Shown here piece after piece: positions 32,788 through 43,086 of a stretch of 58,695 nucleotides of DNA. Position numbers and translations under genes: made by a program. The notes below the pieces were generated by a model. That model saw only the letters and a list, made by a program, of their open reading frames with translations. It searched no databases and had not been told where the DNA came from. Position 1 is the first letter of the stretch; each line of letters starts with the position of its first letter. Origin of the DNA: JBCCGI01 sp039029355 (lineage in GTDB: Bacteria; Planctomycetota; UBA1135; GCA-002686595); NCBI GenBank assembly GCA_039029355.1, contig JBCCGI010000055.1:1-58695 (forward strand), written 5' to 3'.

Positions 32788-35700
32788 ATGGATGACCTTC
32801 GGGCCTTCCTCGTCTCGCTCCTCAAGCCCGCCACGTCGCCCGCCGAGGGCGACACGCTAACGCTCCAGGCCGACAGCTTCCCCGCCGAGGTCGACGCAGC
32901 GGACGTCATAGCGTTGCTGACCGACGTCTTCGCGGGCGGCGCGCTCGACCTGGCCGGCGCCGAAGTCGTCGACGGCAGCGACACCTCCGTCGTCGTTGTA
33001 AGGGGCCAGGGGCGCGTTCCCCTCCTGAAGGGTGACGATGGCACCGCGTCCGTCGAGTACACGCTCGAGGCGACGCTCGAGCTGCAGGCGGCCCAGGGCG
33101 AAGGCCAGAAGCCGCGCGTGCTCGCGACGGCGCTGACCGCGCGACCGAAGGACGGCTGGAGCTTCACCCAGAGCTTCGCGGCGCCGCTCGCGGCGGACGG
33201 CGACTTCCCCTTCGACCTCGTCTCGCTCACCGACGTCGTGCTGACGCTGCGAGCGCCGGGCGGCGAGCTGGCGGCGGGCAGCCTCGACTTCGCCGCAAAC
33301 CTGGCGCTCGGAGATCAGCTCGCGGCCCTCGCGACGCTGCTCGGCGCCGGCCCGCTGCCGATCGCGGGCCGGATCGAGCTGGTCGACGGGCTGCCGCAGC
33401 TCACGCTGAGCGCGCCGGTCGTGCCCGACGTGACGGTCGGGCACCTGACCATTCCGTTCCACCTCGAGCTGGTGACGGCCCTCAAGAGCGTGGACGACAG
33501 GCGCGTGGTGGACGCCGACTTCGTCCTGGTCACCGGCGTGCGCCTCGGCTCGGCCGAGCTGCTCGCCCTGCGCGCCCGCTTCCAGGAGCTCAAGCTGCCG
33601 GCCGCCGGCGGCGACCCCGTCGTGGTCCCTCTCGGCTTCGACTCCGAGGAAGGCCTCGCGCTCGGAGGCCTGGCCGACCTCGAGCAGCTGGTCAACGACG
33701 CCGGCCTGGCCGAGGCGCTCCCGACGAGCTACGGCGCGGAGCCGGGCGTGAAGCTGAACCGCCTGCTGGTCGACGTCGACGTCGCGAACCGCAGCGTGCA
33801 GGGCGCGAGCATCGCGCTGGCGTCGGCCACGCCCTGGCACGCGTTCGAGGCGCTCGTGCTGGAGAGCATCGCGCTCGACTTCGCGGTCGCGTTCCCCGAA
33901 AAGAGCGTCACCGCCGAGCTCGCCGGGCGCGTTGCGTTCGGCGACACCGTGACGGTGGACCTGACCGCCACCGCGCCGGAGTACCGGCTTGTCGGCGACC
34001 TGGCCGAGCCGGTCTCGCTGACGGCGGTGATGGGCTCTCTCGCTCCCGACGGGGCGTCGCTGCCGGCGGGCTTCCCCGAGCTCGACCTCGACGAGCTGCA
34101 CTTCGAGCTGGAGCCCACCAAGCGCAACTTCCGGCTCCGCGCGGGCGCGAGCGTCAGCGCCGGCCGCCTGAGCCTGTTCGGGATCCATCTCGACCCGCTC
34201 GCCGCCGGCGACCCGCCGCGGACGGCGTCGCTCGGCTTCGCGTACCGCCACATCGAAACGGCCAACGGCCTGCCCGAGGGCAAGGCGCTGCGGTTGACCG
34301 CGTCGGTCCCGAGGGACGCCGGCTTCTCGATCTCGACCGGCATGGCATGGACCCGCGAGCTGAGCGGCCCGCTGCTGCGCGAGCTGCAGACCGACGACGG
34401 CGCCGACGACGCCGAGCCGATCCGCCTGCAGATGGTCGCCGCTCCGCCCGAGGGCGACGACGCGCTGACCGTCGCGCTGGTCGACGCCGATCTCGGCACG
34501 CCGACGACGACGACCTACTTCCGCTACCTCGCGGACGGCGACGACGTCACGTCGGAGCTCACCGACAGGAAGATCTCGCTAGACGACTGGAAGGTCACCT
34601 TCGGGCTGCTCGGCGAGGAGTGGGACCTAAACGCCGGCACGTCCAAGGTGACCGAGCCGACCGCCGAGGGCGAGGCCGCGCCAGAGCACACGCTGCCGTT
34701 CCTCAAGCAACCGGACCCGCCGAAGGAGCCCGAGCCGAACGCGGCGGCGGCGCCGGCCGCGGACGACGATGAGCCGGACGACGGAGAATCCGGGGGCACG
34801 CTGAGCCAACTCGGCCAGAAGCTCTCCATCGGCCGGCCCAAGGACGTCACCTTCGAACCGCCGCAGATCGGCGTGACGATGCCGCTGACGGTGCACCTGT
34901 CGACGCTGCAGCTCGCGAGCGAGCTCAGGCTGCGCTTCGACTTCGAGACGTTCGCCTTCGCGGTTGACGGCGCCGCGCTCGCGCTCGAGTCCGAGAAGGC
35001 GGAGCTCGAAAGCGAGCTGTTCGGGCTGAAGTGGAAGTTCATCGGCGCGCCCGCGTCGGACGGGGGCGAGCCTGCGCGCTTCGCCTTCTTCCGGCTCGCG
35101 ACCGGCGACTTCGACTACCGCCTCGAGCTCGCCGAGGGGGCGCGCGTCGAGATCTCGTACACCAAGGCGAGCAAGGACCCGATCGTGTTCGGCGTCGACG
35201 AGTTCGCGCTGACCGGCAAGGGGCTGACGCTCTCGGCGGCCGTGCTCGACCTCCCGGTGCGGCTGAACGGCGTCGACACGCCCTTCCGGTTCGAGGGTAG
35301 CTCGCTCCGCATCGTCGAGAACGAGCTGAAGGCGCTCACGCTGAAGGGCGCGGGGCCGCTGCCGCCCAAGCTGGTCGGCGACGCGATCGCCGACGTCGCG
35401 CTGCAGTTCGAGTCGCGCGACGGCGACCTGACGCTGGTCGCGGGCTCGGCCGAGCTGCGCGGCGACAAGCTGCTGAGCTGCGAGGGCACCCGCTTCCAGT
35501 TCCAGATCGACGCGATCGGGCTGCAGTTCGTGAACGACGGCGGCTTCCACCTCTTCTTCACCCTGACCGGCAGCGCCCGCATGGTGCTGGCGTCGGGCGA
35601 CAGCAAGAGCGGCGCGCTGTCGATGTTGCCGACGATCCAGATCGAGCTGATCGACTGCCCGCTGACCGGGGACGCCGCGGTCCTGGCGAAGCACATCAGC

Positions 35701-38700
35701 TTCCTGATCGAGCTCCCCAAGCCGATCTCGTTCCCGCTGCTCGGCGCGTACGAGTACGAGCTGCGCGCCGTCGGCTTCCTGCCGAACTTCGAGGTGTTCG
35801 ACGACGCCGCGATGCTGATCAGCGGTCAGGTCAAGTTCGCCCAGGGCAAGGGCGACGTCCACGACGATCGGCCGGACGTCCACAAGCTGTATATCGGGCT
35901 CCCCGAGAAGGGCCGCGTGATCCCGCGCGTCCACATGGACCAGCTGCCGCTGGCCATCAACATGGGCGACGCCTTCAAGCTCAACGGCGTGGTCGAGTTC
36001 TTCGACTCGCCCACCGAGAAGGGCTTCAGCGGAGAGGGCGTGCTGGAGATCAAGGGCATGCCGCCCATCGCCGCCGCCTTCGGCTTCTTCCGCGTGCGCC
36101 AGGGCGAGGACCTGCCCTTCGTGCGTGCCTGGTTCCTCTTCCTCGAGGTGCGCCAGGTCAGCTTCAAGATGCCCGTCGTCGAGATGTTCCTGCGCGAGGT
36201 GGGGCTCGGCTTCGGCTATCGCTACACGCTCGCGGGGATCCGCGCGGCGGACAAGGCCGGCGGCGACCTGAAGACGATGATCGCCGAGCTCAAGAAGCTC
36301 TCGCGCACGCAGGGCGACCTCGCCCGGCGCGACGCGTGGGAGCGCGACATCGAGAAGCCCGGGCACGACCCGCGCTGGACGATCGTGCTGCGCGCGATGT
36401 TCTCGCAGTCGTCGGCGGCGGCCTCGCCGCTGGCGTGGAACGAGCAGAAGGAGAAGGACCTGCCGTGCGCCTACATCTTCGATGTGGTGGCGGCGGTGCG
36501 GAGCGACCTCACCTTCTTCATGACGGCGCGCGCCTGGATCAACACGAGCTACGGCTACTACGTGTCCGAGGACCGCTCGCTGGCGCCGCTCTTCAGCGGC
36601 TTCATCCTCTTCCAGCCGCGCCAGAAGCGCCTGCTCGCGCACGTCGCGTCGAACCCGCAGGGCTTCACCGGCAACCGCCCGAAGATGCCGCCGTTCGCGC
36701 AGAAGGCGATCGAAGGCAGCCAGTTCTCGGCCACGTTCCTGCTGGAGCCGGGGCTCCTGCACTACGAGCTGGGCTGGCCGAACATGCTGCGCTGGACCAA
36801 CTCGATCGGGCCGATGTCGATCGAGCAGCGCGGTGGCTTCATCTTCCGCATCAGCCGCACCGAGCTCGTGCTCGGCATCAGCTACATGGCGCGCGGGCGG
36901 ATGAACATCTCGGCCGGCGTGAACCTGGGCCTGGTCGGGGCGTCGCTCGAAGCCCACGCCAGCCTGGCCTTCGGAGCGCGGTTGATCGCGATGGTGCCGT
37001 TCTCGGATCCCGACAAGCCGTTCGTCTACGGCGCCGTCGGCATCGAGCTGCGCATCGACGTGCGGATCTCGCTGTGGATCAAGATCCCGCTGCTCTTCAC
37101 CACGCTGAAGCTGAGCTTTAACTTCCGCTTCGAGCTCGGCTTCACCGCCGCGCTCGAGCTCGGCTTCGAAGGCACCTCGGCCGGGCTGCGCGGGCACGGC
37201 ACGGTCTCGGTCAAGCTGATGGGGCACAGCCTGCGGTTCAGCGTGCACGTCAGCTCGAACGCGGGCGCCGTCACGAACGCGAAGAACGCGACGCAGCGCT
37301 TCCTGCAGATGGGTCTGGAGGCGACCGAGGTCGAGCCCGACGTCCCGGGCGTCGAGACGGCGCCGCCGCAGCCCGCCAAGTTGACGGTCGCGGCGCCCGC
37401 GCCGCTCGCCGCGCCCCCGTCCGGGGGAGCTGCTCCCGCGTCGGGCGACGCGCCGGCCCCCGCACCCGCGCCCAGCCCCGCTCCGGAGCCTGCTCCCGCT
37501 CCGGAACCTGCGCCCGAGCCCGCGCCAGCTCCGCCTCCCCACGCGGTCGACGACCAGGCGGACGCGGAGCTCGCCTTCGCCGTCCCCGGCTACTCGGTCT
37601 TCGTGCTGCGCGACGCCGCCGACGGACACCACTACTTCGTGCTGCTGCCTAGCGCGGAGCGCCGCACCGCCGCCGGCGCCGCCGTCCCCGAGCGCGGCTT
37701 CCTGCCGCCGCCTCCGCCGCAGCCCGGCGAGGAGCTGACGGCGCCCGACGGGTTCCAGATCGAGAGCGACTTCCGGCTGACCGCGGGCGCCGACGACCTC
37801 GTCGGCGCGCAGTGGTTCAAGCCGTCGCTGGAAGCGGGGACCGAGGGCGACTGGAGCGCGCCCGAGACCGAGTGGCGCGTGAACTGGAACGCGCCGTTCA
37901 AGAGCTCCGAGAAGTTCGACACGCGCGACCCCAAGGCCGCCCCCGACGAGGAGGACCTGACGCTCGGCGGCTACCTTAAGAGCGCCTTCCGCGCCGACCC
38001 GAGCGGCGCCGGCGATCCCGACGTTCCCGCGGCGAGCGAGCTCGAGGATGCGCGCGTGCAGAACCCGTCCGACGACGCCTTCGAGGCGGCGGTGCGCGGG
38101 GCGAAGCAGCAGTTCGATGGCTCGCCCTACTTCAAGCTCGACGAGAAGACCGAGTACGACGCGTCGCTGCGTGACGCCTTCGACCCCGACACCAGCGTGT
38201 ACGGCGACAAGCCCGCCCCCGCGCCGGCGGGCGGAGATCCGCAGCCGCTTCCCCAGAGCGAGGAGGACGAGCAGATCCACCAGCTCCGCGGCCTCGTCAT
38301 CCACGACATCGTCGAGGACGTGCGCACGTACGCCGGCGGCGACCAGAGCGTCGCGGCCGGGTCCATCGCGTTCCAGATGGGACTCGTGTTCCGCGTGCCC
38401 CAGGGACCGGACGAGCTGCCTGCCTGGCTCGACGGCGAGACCGAACCTCCCACGCTCTCCCAGCGCACCGGCCGCACCGACCCGTCGATCAACGCAGCGG
38501 TGAGCGCGCGCGTGCGTCCCTACAACGTCCCGTGGACCGACTTCGGCCTGAACCCGCCGCGCTTCCAGAACACGCGCCACTACACCGACGCGGGCACGGT
38601 CGCGATCGCCTGGCGGCTGTCGTGGGACGAGCGCACTGCTCCCGAGGCGCTGCACCTGAGCCCGAGCCAGAAGGACCCCGAGCAGCACCTGAGCCACTAC

Positions 38701-41700
38701 GAGGTGCGCCGCCGCGACCTCTCCGGCCGCAGCCCCGAGGTCGCCTTCCAGGTCAAGAATGCCGACGTCGTCTGCCGCGACGGTGGCGGCTCGCTCAAGG
38801 CCCTGCGCACGCGCTTCCAGCTGGTCGACCACTTCTCCGGCGAGTCGGCCGCGGACCTGGCGGCGCTGCCGCCGACCGGGCGCAGCTACCTCTACTCGAT
38901 CACGCCGGTCGACGTGGCCGGGCGCGTGGGCCGGCCGTACACGCTGGTTGCGACGCGCTTCCCGAACGAGCCGCCGCGCGTGCCCGTCGACGGCGAGCTG
39001 ACCGTGGAGTACGTGCTGGGTGCCGAGGACCGCGAGCTGGTCGCGTCCGAAGCGGGCCAGCCGGGCGCGCCGCCCGCGATCGAGCCGGGGTTGACGCGCG
39101 CCGACTACGAGCGTTTCGACATCCCGGAGCGCCCGGCAAAGGAGGGCGGTCAGGACGACGACGAGCGCTTCCTTCAGGTCGCGTGGTCCGAGCCGGCGGA
39201 GAGCAGCGACGCTCCCCGCGTTGCGGTCGACGACTACCGGCTGGTGTTCCGCCGCGAGGAGACGCTCCCGATCGGCAGCTACGGCCTGGACGGCGCGACG
39301 CAGCGGCCGGCGACGGGGCTGCTGCCGGTCAGCAACGCGCGGCCGCTCCCCTCCGACGTCGTGGTGCTGATCAGGCCCGTGGGCCCGCGCGGCGCGCGCC
39401 GAGCCAACGTGCCGCTCGCGACGCTGCGCGAGCTCGGCGTCTTCCCCGCCGGCGACGGCGCCGCGTGGCGGCCCGAGTGCTGGCGCGTGTTCCTGCAGAC
39501 CGTCTCGACCAACCGCGTGCCCTCGGCGCTCGCGCCGGTGCAGCTCGCGCTGCGCATGCGCGCCACCGAGGCCAACGATCCGCGCGCCTTCGAGGAGCGC
39601 CGGCCCGCCGAGCTCGAGTGGCTCCCCCGTCCCCAGCGCCTGCCGATGCTGCCGCCCGAGGACGGGCACACCGTGACGGGCGTCGCGCACGTCCCGATGC
39701 CGGGGCGCGGTGCGGACGCGGGCTTCTCGGGCTCGGTCGCCGGCGTGGCGTACCGCACGCACCCGGCGGGGACGCGCTGCATCCGCTTCCGCTGGAACCA
39801 GGGGCCGAGCGGTCAACCCGACTACCCGCTGCCCGCGACCGCGGGATACGAGCTGGCGGAGCTCGACGCCGACGCGCAAACGACCGAGACGTTCGAGAGC
39901 AGCGCTCGGCTCGCGGCGGCGCTGCGGCCGGTGCAGGAGATCCAGATGATCGGCCCGGACGACCTGCTGTTCGCGCCGAGCGACACGCTCGCGACCAAGC
40001 ACTGGGAGGCCTGGTACCCCGCCGCCGTCGAGCGACGCGCGCTGGCCGCCGGCGTCCCCGGCTCGCAGGCGAACGCGAGCCCGTGGTACTCGGCGCGCGA
40101 CTCGCTGCTGGCCTGGCCCGAGTGGCCCGGCTTCCCGGCCACCGGCCCGCGCCCGGCGGCGATGCATCCGCTGCTCGAGCGGCTGGTCGATGCGCTCGAG
40201 GCGAAGGGGCTGCGGCTCGACGTACAGACCAGCCCGCCGTACCGGCCGCAGAACCTCGCCGACTTCCTCGCGGCGACCGCGCCCGATGCCGATCCGTACG
40301 GCTGGAGCGTGCTGCAGCGGCTGGGCCTGAGCGTCGCCTTCTCGGCGCGCGAGGCGAGCTCGGGCCGGCTGCTGGCCGGCGACGCGACGGTCGACGTCGA
40401 GCTGGGCGAAGGCGAGGAGAAGCGCACCGAGACGCACACCCTGCTGTCGCTCGTGTCGCTGTGCCTCGGCGAGGCCGGTGTGGAGCAGCCCGCTGCGATG
40501 CCGCACCTCCACGTGGAGCTGCTCTTCCAGCCCGGGCGCAGCGTGTCGCTCGAGGCCGGCGAGCCGGCCCCCGCGGGCGGCCTGCTCGCGACGGTGCAGG
40601 TCAGCCTGCGGCCGGTCGCGCGGCAGGTGCAGCGCTACGCGTCGGTCGAGCTGGCCGGCGCGGGAGCCCAGCGCATCAAGCTGCGCTTGGCGCTCGCGGC
40701 CGACTGCTCGGTCGTCAACCAAAGCGACCCGGCCGCGGGGCAGCGCGAGCTCGCGCTCGCCGACGCGGACGGCAAGCCGGTCGAACTAGAGCTCACCCTG
40801 CCGGTCGACGGGCGCACGCGGTTGTACCTGCGCGCGCAGACGCTCCCGACGGTCTCGATCGAGACCGAGCCGGACGTGTTCGCCGCGGTGCCGTACGACG
40901 CCGAGGGGGTCACGAGCCCCTTCGCCCCGGGCTTCGCGGCCGGCGAGGACACCGTCGCCGCGGCGTTCCGGCTTCCCGCGACGGACCAGGCGTCGACCTA
41001 CTTCACCATCGAGGCCGCGGCGCTCGCGCCGGTGCTCGCCTCCGACGGCGAGGGTTGGGGCCGGCTGCGGCGCTACGTCGAGGCGCTGAACGCCAGCGGG
41101 ACGACGGCCGACAAGAACATCGCCGTGCCGCAGGACGCGAAGGGCATCGAGAAGCTCCTGACCGACGCGCTGCCGTGGCTGCAGCGCTTCTTCGACACGA
41201 GCGCACCGCTCGAGGTCGTCGACGCCGCGGGAGGCGCGCCGGCCGGCGGGCCGTGGCTCGCCACCGCCTACCCCCGCGTGCAGACGCCCGCCCTCACGAC
41301 GCCGGACGAGAGCGGCCGGCTGACGTACGACCACCTGCTGCACGACAAGTGGGCGCACAACTACCGCTTCTTCCTGCAGCCGCGCGGGCGCTACGACCAG
41401 CTGTGGCTCTCGCTGCTGCGCTCGCCGGTGCTGTTCCAGTCCGGGGCGTCGGAGCTCGCGGTCGCGCGGCAACTCGAGCGCGTCGACCCCGACGCGTCCG
41501 GGGGAGGTCTCGACGTCGTGCTCGACCGCGTCGCGCCGCCGGACAAGCCGCTGGTGCTGAGCTCGACGCTGCTCGGCCCGCTCCGCGACGCGGGCGCGCC
41601 GCGCACCTGGGAGGTGCTCGTCGCGCGCCACAAGGAGCAGGACCTCGCCGAGCGCAACCAAACGCTCGCTCGGCGCCTCGCGTACCGGCAGATCGCCTAC

Positions 41701-43086
41701 GCGCTCGAGCGCCGCTTCGCGTTCGACGACTGGCGCAAGCCGCTCGAGCGCGCCGCGTCTCAACAGGCCGTCGACCGCGACGGGAGCAAGCCGGAGCACG
41801 CGATCGACCTGACGCCGGTCGCCGACCTGCACGAGCTCGCAGCGGGAGACGAGGGCCGGCTGCTCGGCGACTACCCCGCGGAGCCGGATCACCTGCCGCT
41901 GGGCGAGCGCAAGCTGCATGACGCCGAGGCGGCGACGCTCGACCTACCGCTGCGGCTCGGCAAGTTCCAGCAGGGCGCGCTCGCGCTGCAGTGGGAGGGG
42001 CTCCCCTTCTTCTACGAGCACCGCCTGTGGCTGGTGGCCCAGGCGGCCGCGGTCGCCTCGGACCCGAACGCCGTCGTGCAGCGCGACTTCGAGTACCGCT
42101 CGCCCGACCCGGTGGCGTTTGTCACGGGCTCGTCCGTCGGCGCGACGTCCTACGAGCTGCTGCTGCCGCTGCAGCGGTTGTGGGACTCGCTGCCGGGCGC
42201 GGCGCAGGAGCGCTGGCCGCTCGAAGACGCCGACCAGGACGGCGTCGTCGAGGGCGCCTCGGGCGAGCCGCTGCGGCTCAAGCCCGGCGCGGTGCCCGAC
42301 CTGCAGGTGGTCTACCAGCTGCTCGCGGTCGCCGGCGGCGACGTCGAGGTGCAGGCCGAGGTCGGCTTCGACGCCGCCGAGGTCGACCCGCAGGGCAACC
42401 CGCGCGTGCCGAGCTTCGCGGTGCGGCAGATCGCCAAGCGCTTCGTGGCCGAGCCGCTCGAGCTCACAACGCCCGACGACCAAGCCGCCGGGAGCGACGC
42501 GCCCGGGCGCTACGTGCTGCGCCTGCGGTTCGACGACACGGTCGCGCAGCCGCGCACGCTCGCCGAGCCGGTCGCGGGGCTCGTCGCCCTCCCGGACGGC
42601 GCCTCGGGCCGCCTGCTGCTCGAGACGCTCGAAGCGGGCTATGTCCTGCTCTGGGAGGGCGCGCTGGCGGAGGCCGACCGCACGGCCCTGCTCGCGCTGG
42701 AGGGCGACCCGGGCTTCCGCACCGCGGTGCGGCGCCTGATCGACACGCCCGCGCGCGAGGTCGACGGCCACGAGCGGCGCACCGTGCGCGTCGACGACGC
42801 GAGCTCGGCTCCGCCCGAAGCGTTGCCGCCCAAGCTGTTCGCGTGTCGCGGGCTGCTGCACAACACGGGTTCGCTTCCGCTCCGAACCGCCCGCGGGGCG
42901 CTCGGCGCGGCCGCGGCGGGTACCGCGCCCGACGTCGACGCGCGCTCGGTCGAGCGCCTGCACACGCGCTGCAACCGCGGCGCGGACGATGCGACGCTCC
43001 TCGTTCTCGCCCGGCGCGGAGCCGCCGCGCCCAGCGACAGCCGGTCCCTTCTTCCCGCGCTTCTCTCGCCCGAGGTCCGCTCATGA
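32788..43086 (+). CDS. Giant beta-rich protein 1 (3,432 residues), function unknown
   Basis: An uninterrupted frame of 10.3 kb; I do not recognise the protein. No upstream start is available and ATG 32788 has no clear ribosome site. No signal peptide or membrane helix is evident. Residues 1-620 are repeated beta-strand segments with alternating hydrophobic pattern (for example VGHLTIPFHLELVTALKSV). An acidic/Pro linker lies at about 626-671. Residues 680-1540 again alternate, ending in a long amphipathic run such as VGIELRIDVRISLWIKIPL and LKLSFNFRFELGFTAALELG. A Pro/Ala/Glu hinge lies at 1555-1584 and another linker near 1809-1829. Fibronectin-III-like stretches follow at about 1930-2060 and 2125-2165. 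The remaining 1,260 residues are mixed beta-rich. A loose resemblance to DUF6603-type or lipid-bridge proteins is only impression. The stop overlaps the next start (ATGA, 43083-43086). Confidence 0.85.
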   Translation: MDDLRAFLVSLLKPATSPAEGDTLTLQADSFPAEVDAADVIALLTDVFAGGALDLAGAEVVDGSDTSVVVVRGQGRVPLLKGDDGTASVEYTLEATLELQAAQGEGQKPRVLATALTARPKDGWSFTQSFAAPLAADGDFPFDLVSLTDVVLTLRAPGGELAAGSLDFAANLALGDQLAALATLLGAGPLPIAGRIELVDGLPQLTLSAPVVPDVTVGHLTIPFHLELVTALKSVDDRRVVDADFVLVTGVRLGSAELLALRARFQELKLPAAGGDPVVVPLGFDSEEGLALGGLADLEQLVNDAGLAEALPTSYGAEPGVKLNRLLVDVDVANRSVQGASIALASATPWHAFEALVLESIALDFAVAFPEKSVTAELAGRVAFGDTVTVDLTATAPEYRLVGDLAEPVSLTAVMGSLAPDGASLPAGFPELDLDELHFELEPTKRNFRLRAGASVSAGRLSLFGIHLDPLAAGDPPRTASLGFAYRHIETANGLPEGKALRLTASVPRDAGFSISTGMAWTRELSGPLLRELQTDDGADDAEPIRLQMVAAPPEGDDALTVALVDADLGTPTTTTYFRYLADGDDVTSELTDRKISLDDWKVTFGLLGEEWDLNAGTSKVTEPTAEGEAAPEHTLPFLKQPDPPKEPEPNAAAAPAADDDEPDDGESGGTLSQLGQKLSIGRPKDVTFEPPQIGVTMPLTVHLSTLQLASELRLRFDFETFAFAVDGAALALESEKAELESELFGLKWKFIGAPASDGGEPARFAFFRLATGDFDYRLELAEGARVEISYTKASKDPIVFGVDEFALTGKGLTLSAAVLDLPVRLNGVDTPFRFEGSSLRIVENELKALTLKGAGPLPPKLVGDAIADVALQFESRDGDLTLVAGSAELRGDKLLSCEGTRFQFQIDAIGLQFVNDGGFHLFFTLTGSARMVLASGDSKSGALSMLPTIQIELIDCPLTGDAAVLAKHISFLIELPKPISFPLLGAYEYELRAVGFLPNFEVFDDAAMLISGQVKFAQGKGDVHDDRPDVHKLYIGLPEKGRVIPRVHMDQLPLAINMGDAFKLNGVVEFFDSPTEKGFSGEGVLEIKGMPPIAAAFGFFRVRQGEDLPFVRAWFLFLEVRQVSFKMPVVEMFLREVGLGFGYRYTLAGIRAADKAGGDLKTMIAELKKLSRTQGDLARRDAWERDIEKPGHDPRWTIVLRAMFSQSSAAASPLAWNEQKEKDLPCAYIFDVVAAVRSDLTFFMTARAWINTSYGYYVSEDRSLAPLFSGFILFQPRQKRLLAHVASNPQGFTGNRPKMPPFAQKAIEGSQFSATFLLEPGLLHYELGWPNMLRWTNSIGPMSIEQRGGFIFRISRTELVLGISYMARGRMNISAGVNLGLVGASLEAHASLAFGARLIAMVPFSDPDKPFVYGAVGIELRIDVRISLWIKIPLLFTTLKLSFNFRFELGFTAALELGFEGTSAGLRGHGTVSVKLMGHSLRFSVHVSSNAGAVTNAKNATQRFLQMGLEATEVEPDVPGVETAPPQPAKLTVAAPAPLAAPPSGGAAPASGDAPAPAPAPSPAPEPAPAPEPAPEPAPAPPPHAVDDQADAELAFAVPGYSVFVLRDAADGHHYFVLLPSAERRTAAGAAVPERGFLPPPPPQPGEELTAPDGFQIESDFRLTAGADDLVGAQWFKPSLEAGTEGDWSAPETEWRVNWNAPFKSSEKFDTRDPKAAPDEEDLTLGGYLKSAFRADPSGAGDPDVPAASELEDARVQNPSDDAFEAAVRGAKQQFDGSPYFKLDEKTEYDASLRDAFDPDTSVYGDKPAPAPAGGDPQPLPQSEEDEQIHQLRGLVIHDIVEDVRTYAGGDQSVAAGSIAFQMGLVFRVPQGPDELPAWLDGETEPPTLSQRTGRTDPSINAAVSARVRPYNVPWTDFGLNPPRFQNTRHYTDAGTVAIAWRLSWDERTAPEALHLSPSQKDPEQHLSHYEVRRRDLSGRSPEVAFQVKNADVVCRDGGGSLKALRTRFQLVDHFSGESAADLAALPPTGRSYLYSITPVDVAGRVGRPYTLVATRFPNEPPRVPVDGELTVEYVLGAEDRELVASEAGQPGAPPAIEPGLTRADYERFDIPERPAKEGGQDDDERFLQVAWSEPAESSDAPRVAVDDYRLVFRREETLPIGSYGLDGATQRPATGLLPVSNARPLPSDVVVLIRPVGPRGARRANVPLATLRELGVFPAGDGAAWRPECWRVFLQTVSTNRVPSALAPVQLALRMRATEANDPRAFEERRPAELEWLPRPQRLPMLPPEDGHTVTGVAHVPMPGRGADAGFSGSVAGVAYRTHPAGTRCIRFRWNQGPSGQPDYPLPATAGYELAELDADAQTTETFESSARLAAALRPVQEIQMIGPDDLLFAPSDTLATKHWEAWYPAAVERRALAAGVPGSQANASPWYSARDSLLAWPEWPGFPATGPRPAAMHPLLERLVDALEAKGLRLDVQTSPPYRPQNLADFLAATAPDADPYGWSVLQRLGLSVAFSAREASSGRLLAGDATVDVELGEGEEKRTETHTLLSLVSLCLGEAGVEQPAAMPHLHVELLFQPGRSVSLEAGEPAPAGGLLATVQVSLRPVARQVQRYASVELAGAGAQRIKLRLALAADCSVVNQSDPAAGQRELALADADGKPVELELTLPVDGRTRLYLRAQTLPTVSIETEPDVFAAVPYDAEGVTSPFAPGFAAGEDTVAAAFRLPATDQASTYFTIEAAALAPVLASDGEGWGRLRRYVEALNASGTTADKNIAVPQDAKGIEKLLTDALPWLQRFFDTSAPLEVVDAAGGAPAGGPWLATAYPRVQTPALTTPDESGRLTYDHLLHDKWAHNYRFFLQPRGRYDQLWLSLLRSPVLFQSGASELAVARQLERVDPDASGGGLDVVLDRVAPPDKPLVLSSTLLGPLRDAGAPRTWEVLVARHKEQDLAERNQTLARRLAYRQIAYALERRFAFDDWRKPLERAASQQAVDRDGSKPEHAIDLTPVADLHELAAGDEGRLLGDYPAEPDHLPLGERKLHDAEAATLDLPLRLGKFQQGALALQWEGLPFFYEHRLWLVAQAAAVASDPNAVVQRDFEYRSPDPVAFVTGSSVGATSYELLLPLQRLWDSLPGAAQERWPLEDADQDGVVEGASGEPLRLKPGAVPDLQVVYQLLAVAGGDVEVQAEVGFDAAEVDPQGNPRVPSFAVRQIAKRFVAEPLELTTPDDQAAGSDAPGRYVLRLRFDDTVAQPRTLAEPVAGLVALPDGASGRLLLETLEAGYVLLWEGALAEADRTALLALEGDPGFRTAVRRLIDTPAREVDGHERRTVRVDDASSAPPEALPPKLFACRGLLHNTGSLPLRTARGALGAAAAGTAPDVDARSVERLHTRCNRGADDATLLVLARRGAAAPSDSRSLLPALLSPEVRS
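37450..37539 (+). other. Pro/Ala/Glu hinge within giant protein 1
   Basis: Codons for residues 1555-1584 encode alternating Ala-Pro and Glu-Pro pairs with almost no other residue (for example PAPAPSPAPEPAPAPEP). Such stretches form stiff extended spacers. It separates the long amphipathic beta-strand half of the protein from the fibronectin-like half. Confidence 0.85.
38575..38967 (+). other. Fibronectin type III-like stretch in giant protein 1
   Basis: About residues 1930-2060 have the fold's spacing: VAIAWRLSWDE as an early strand, LSHYEVRRRDLSG in the centre, and YLYSITPVDVAGRVGRPYTL as the closing strands. A second looser copy starts near residue 2125 (FLQVAWSEPAE, then VDDYRLVFRRE). The call rests on pattern only. 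Confidence 0.45.

Noticed and set aside
34627..40722. A 2,031-codon frame antisense to giant gene 1
   Set aside because: Arg/His/Glu-rich low-complexity translation, as expected opposite GC-rich genes. The plus-strand frame is 10.3 kb long and overlaps its neighbour by ATGA.
41991..43082. Upstream extension of giant gene 2
   Set aside because: It lies inside giant gene 1 in another frame and has shadow composition. The ATGA overlap gives a better start.
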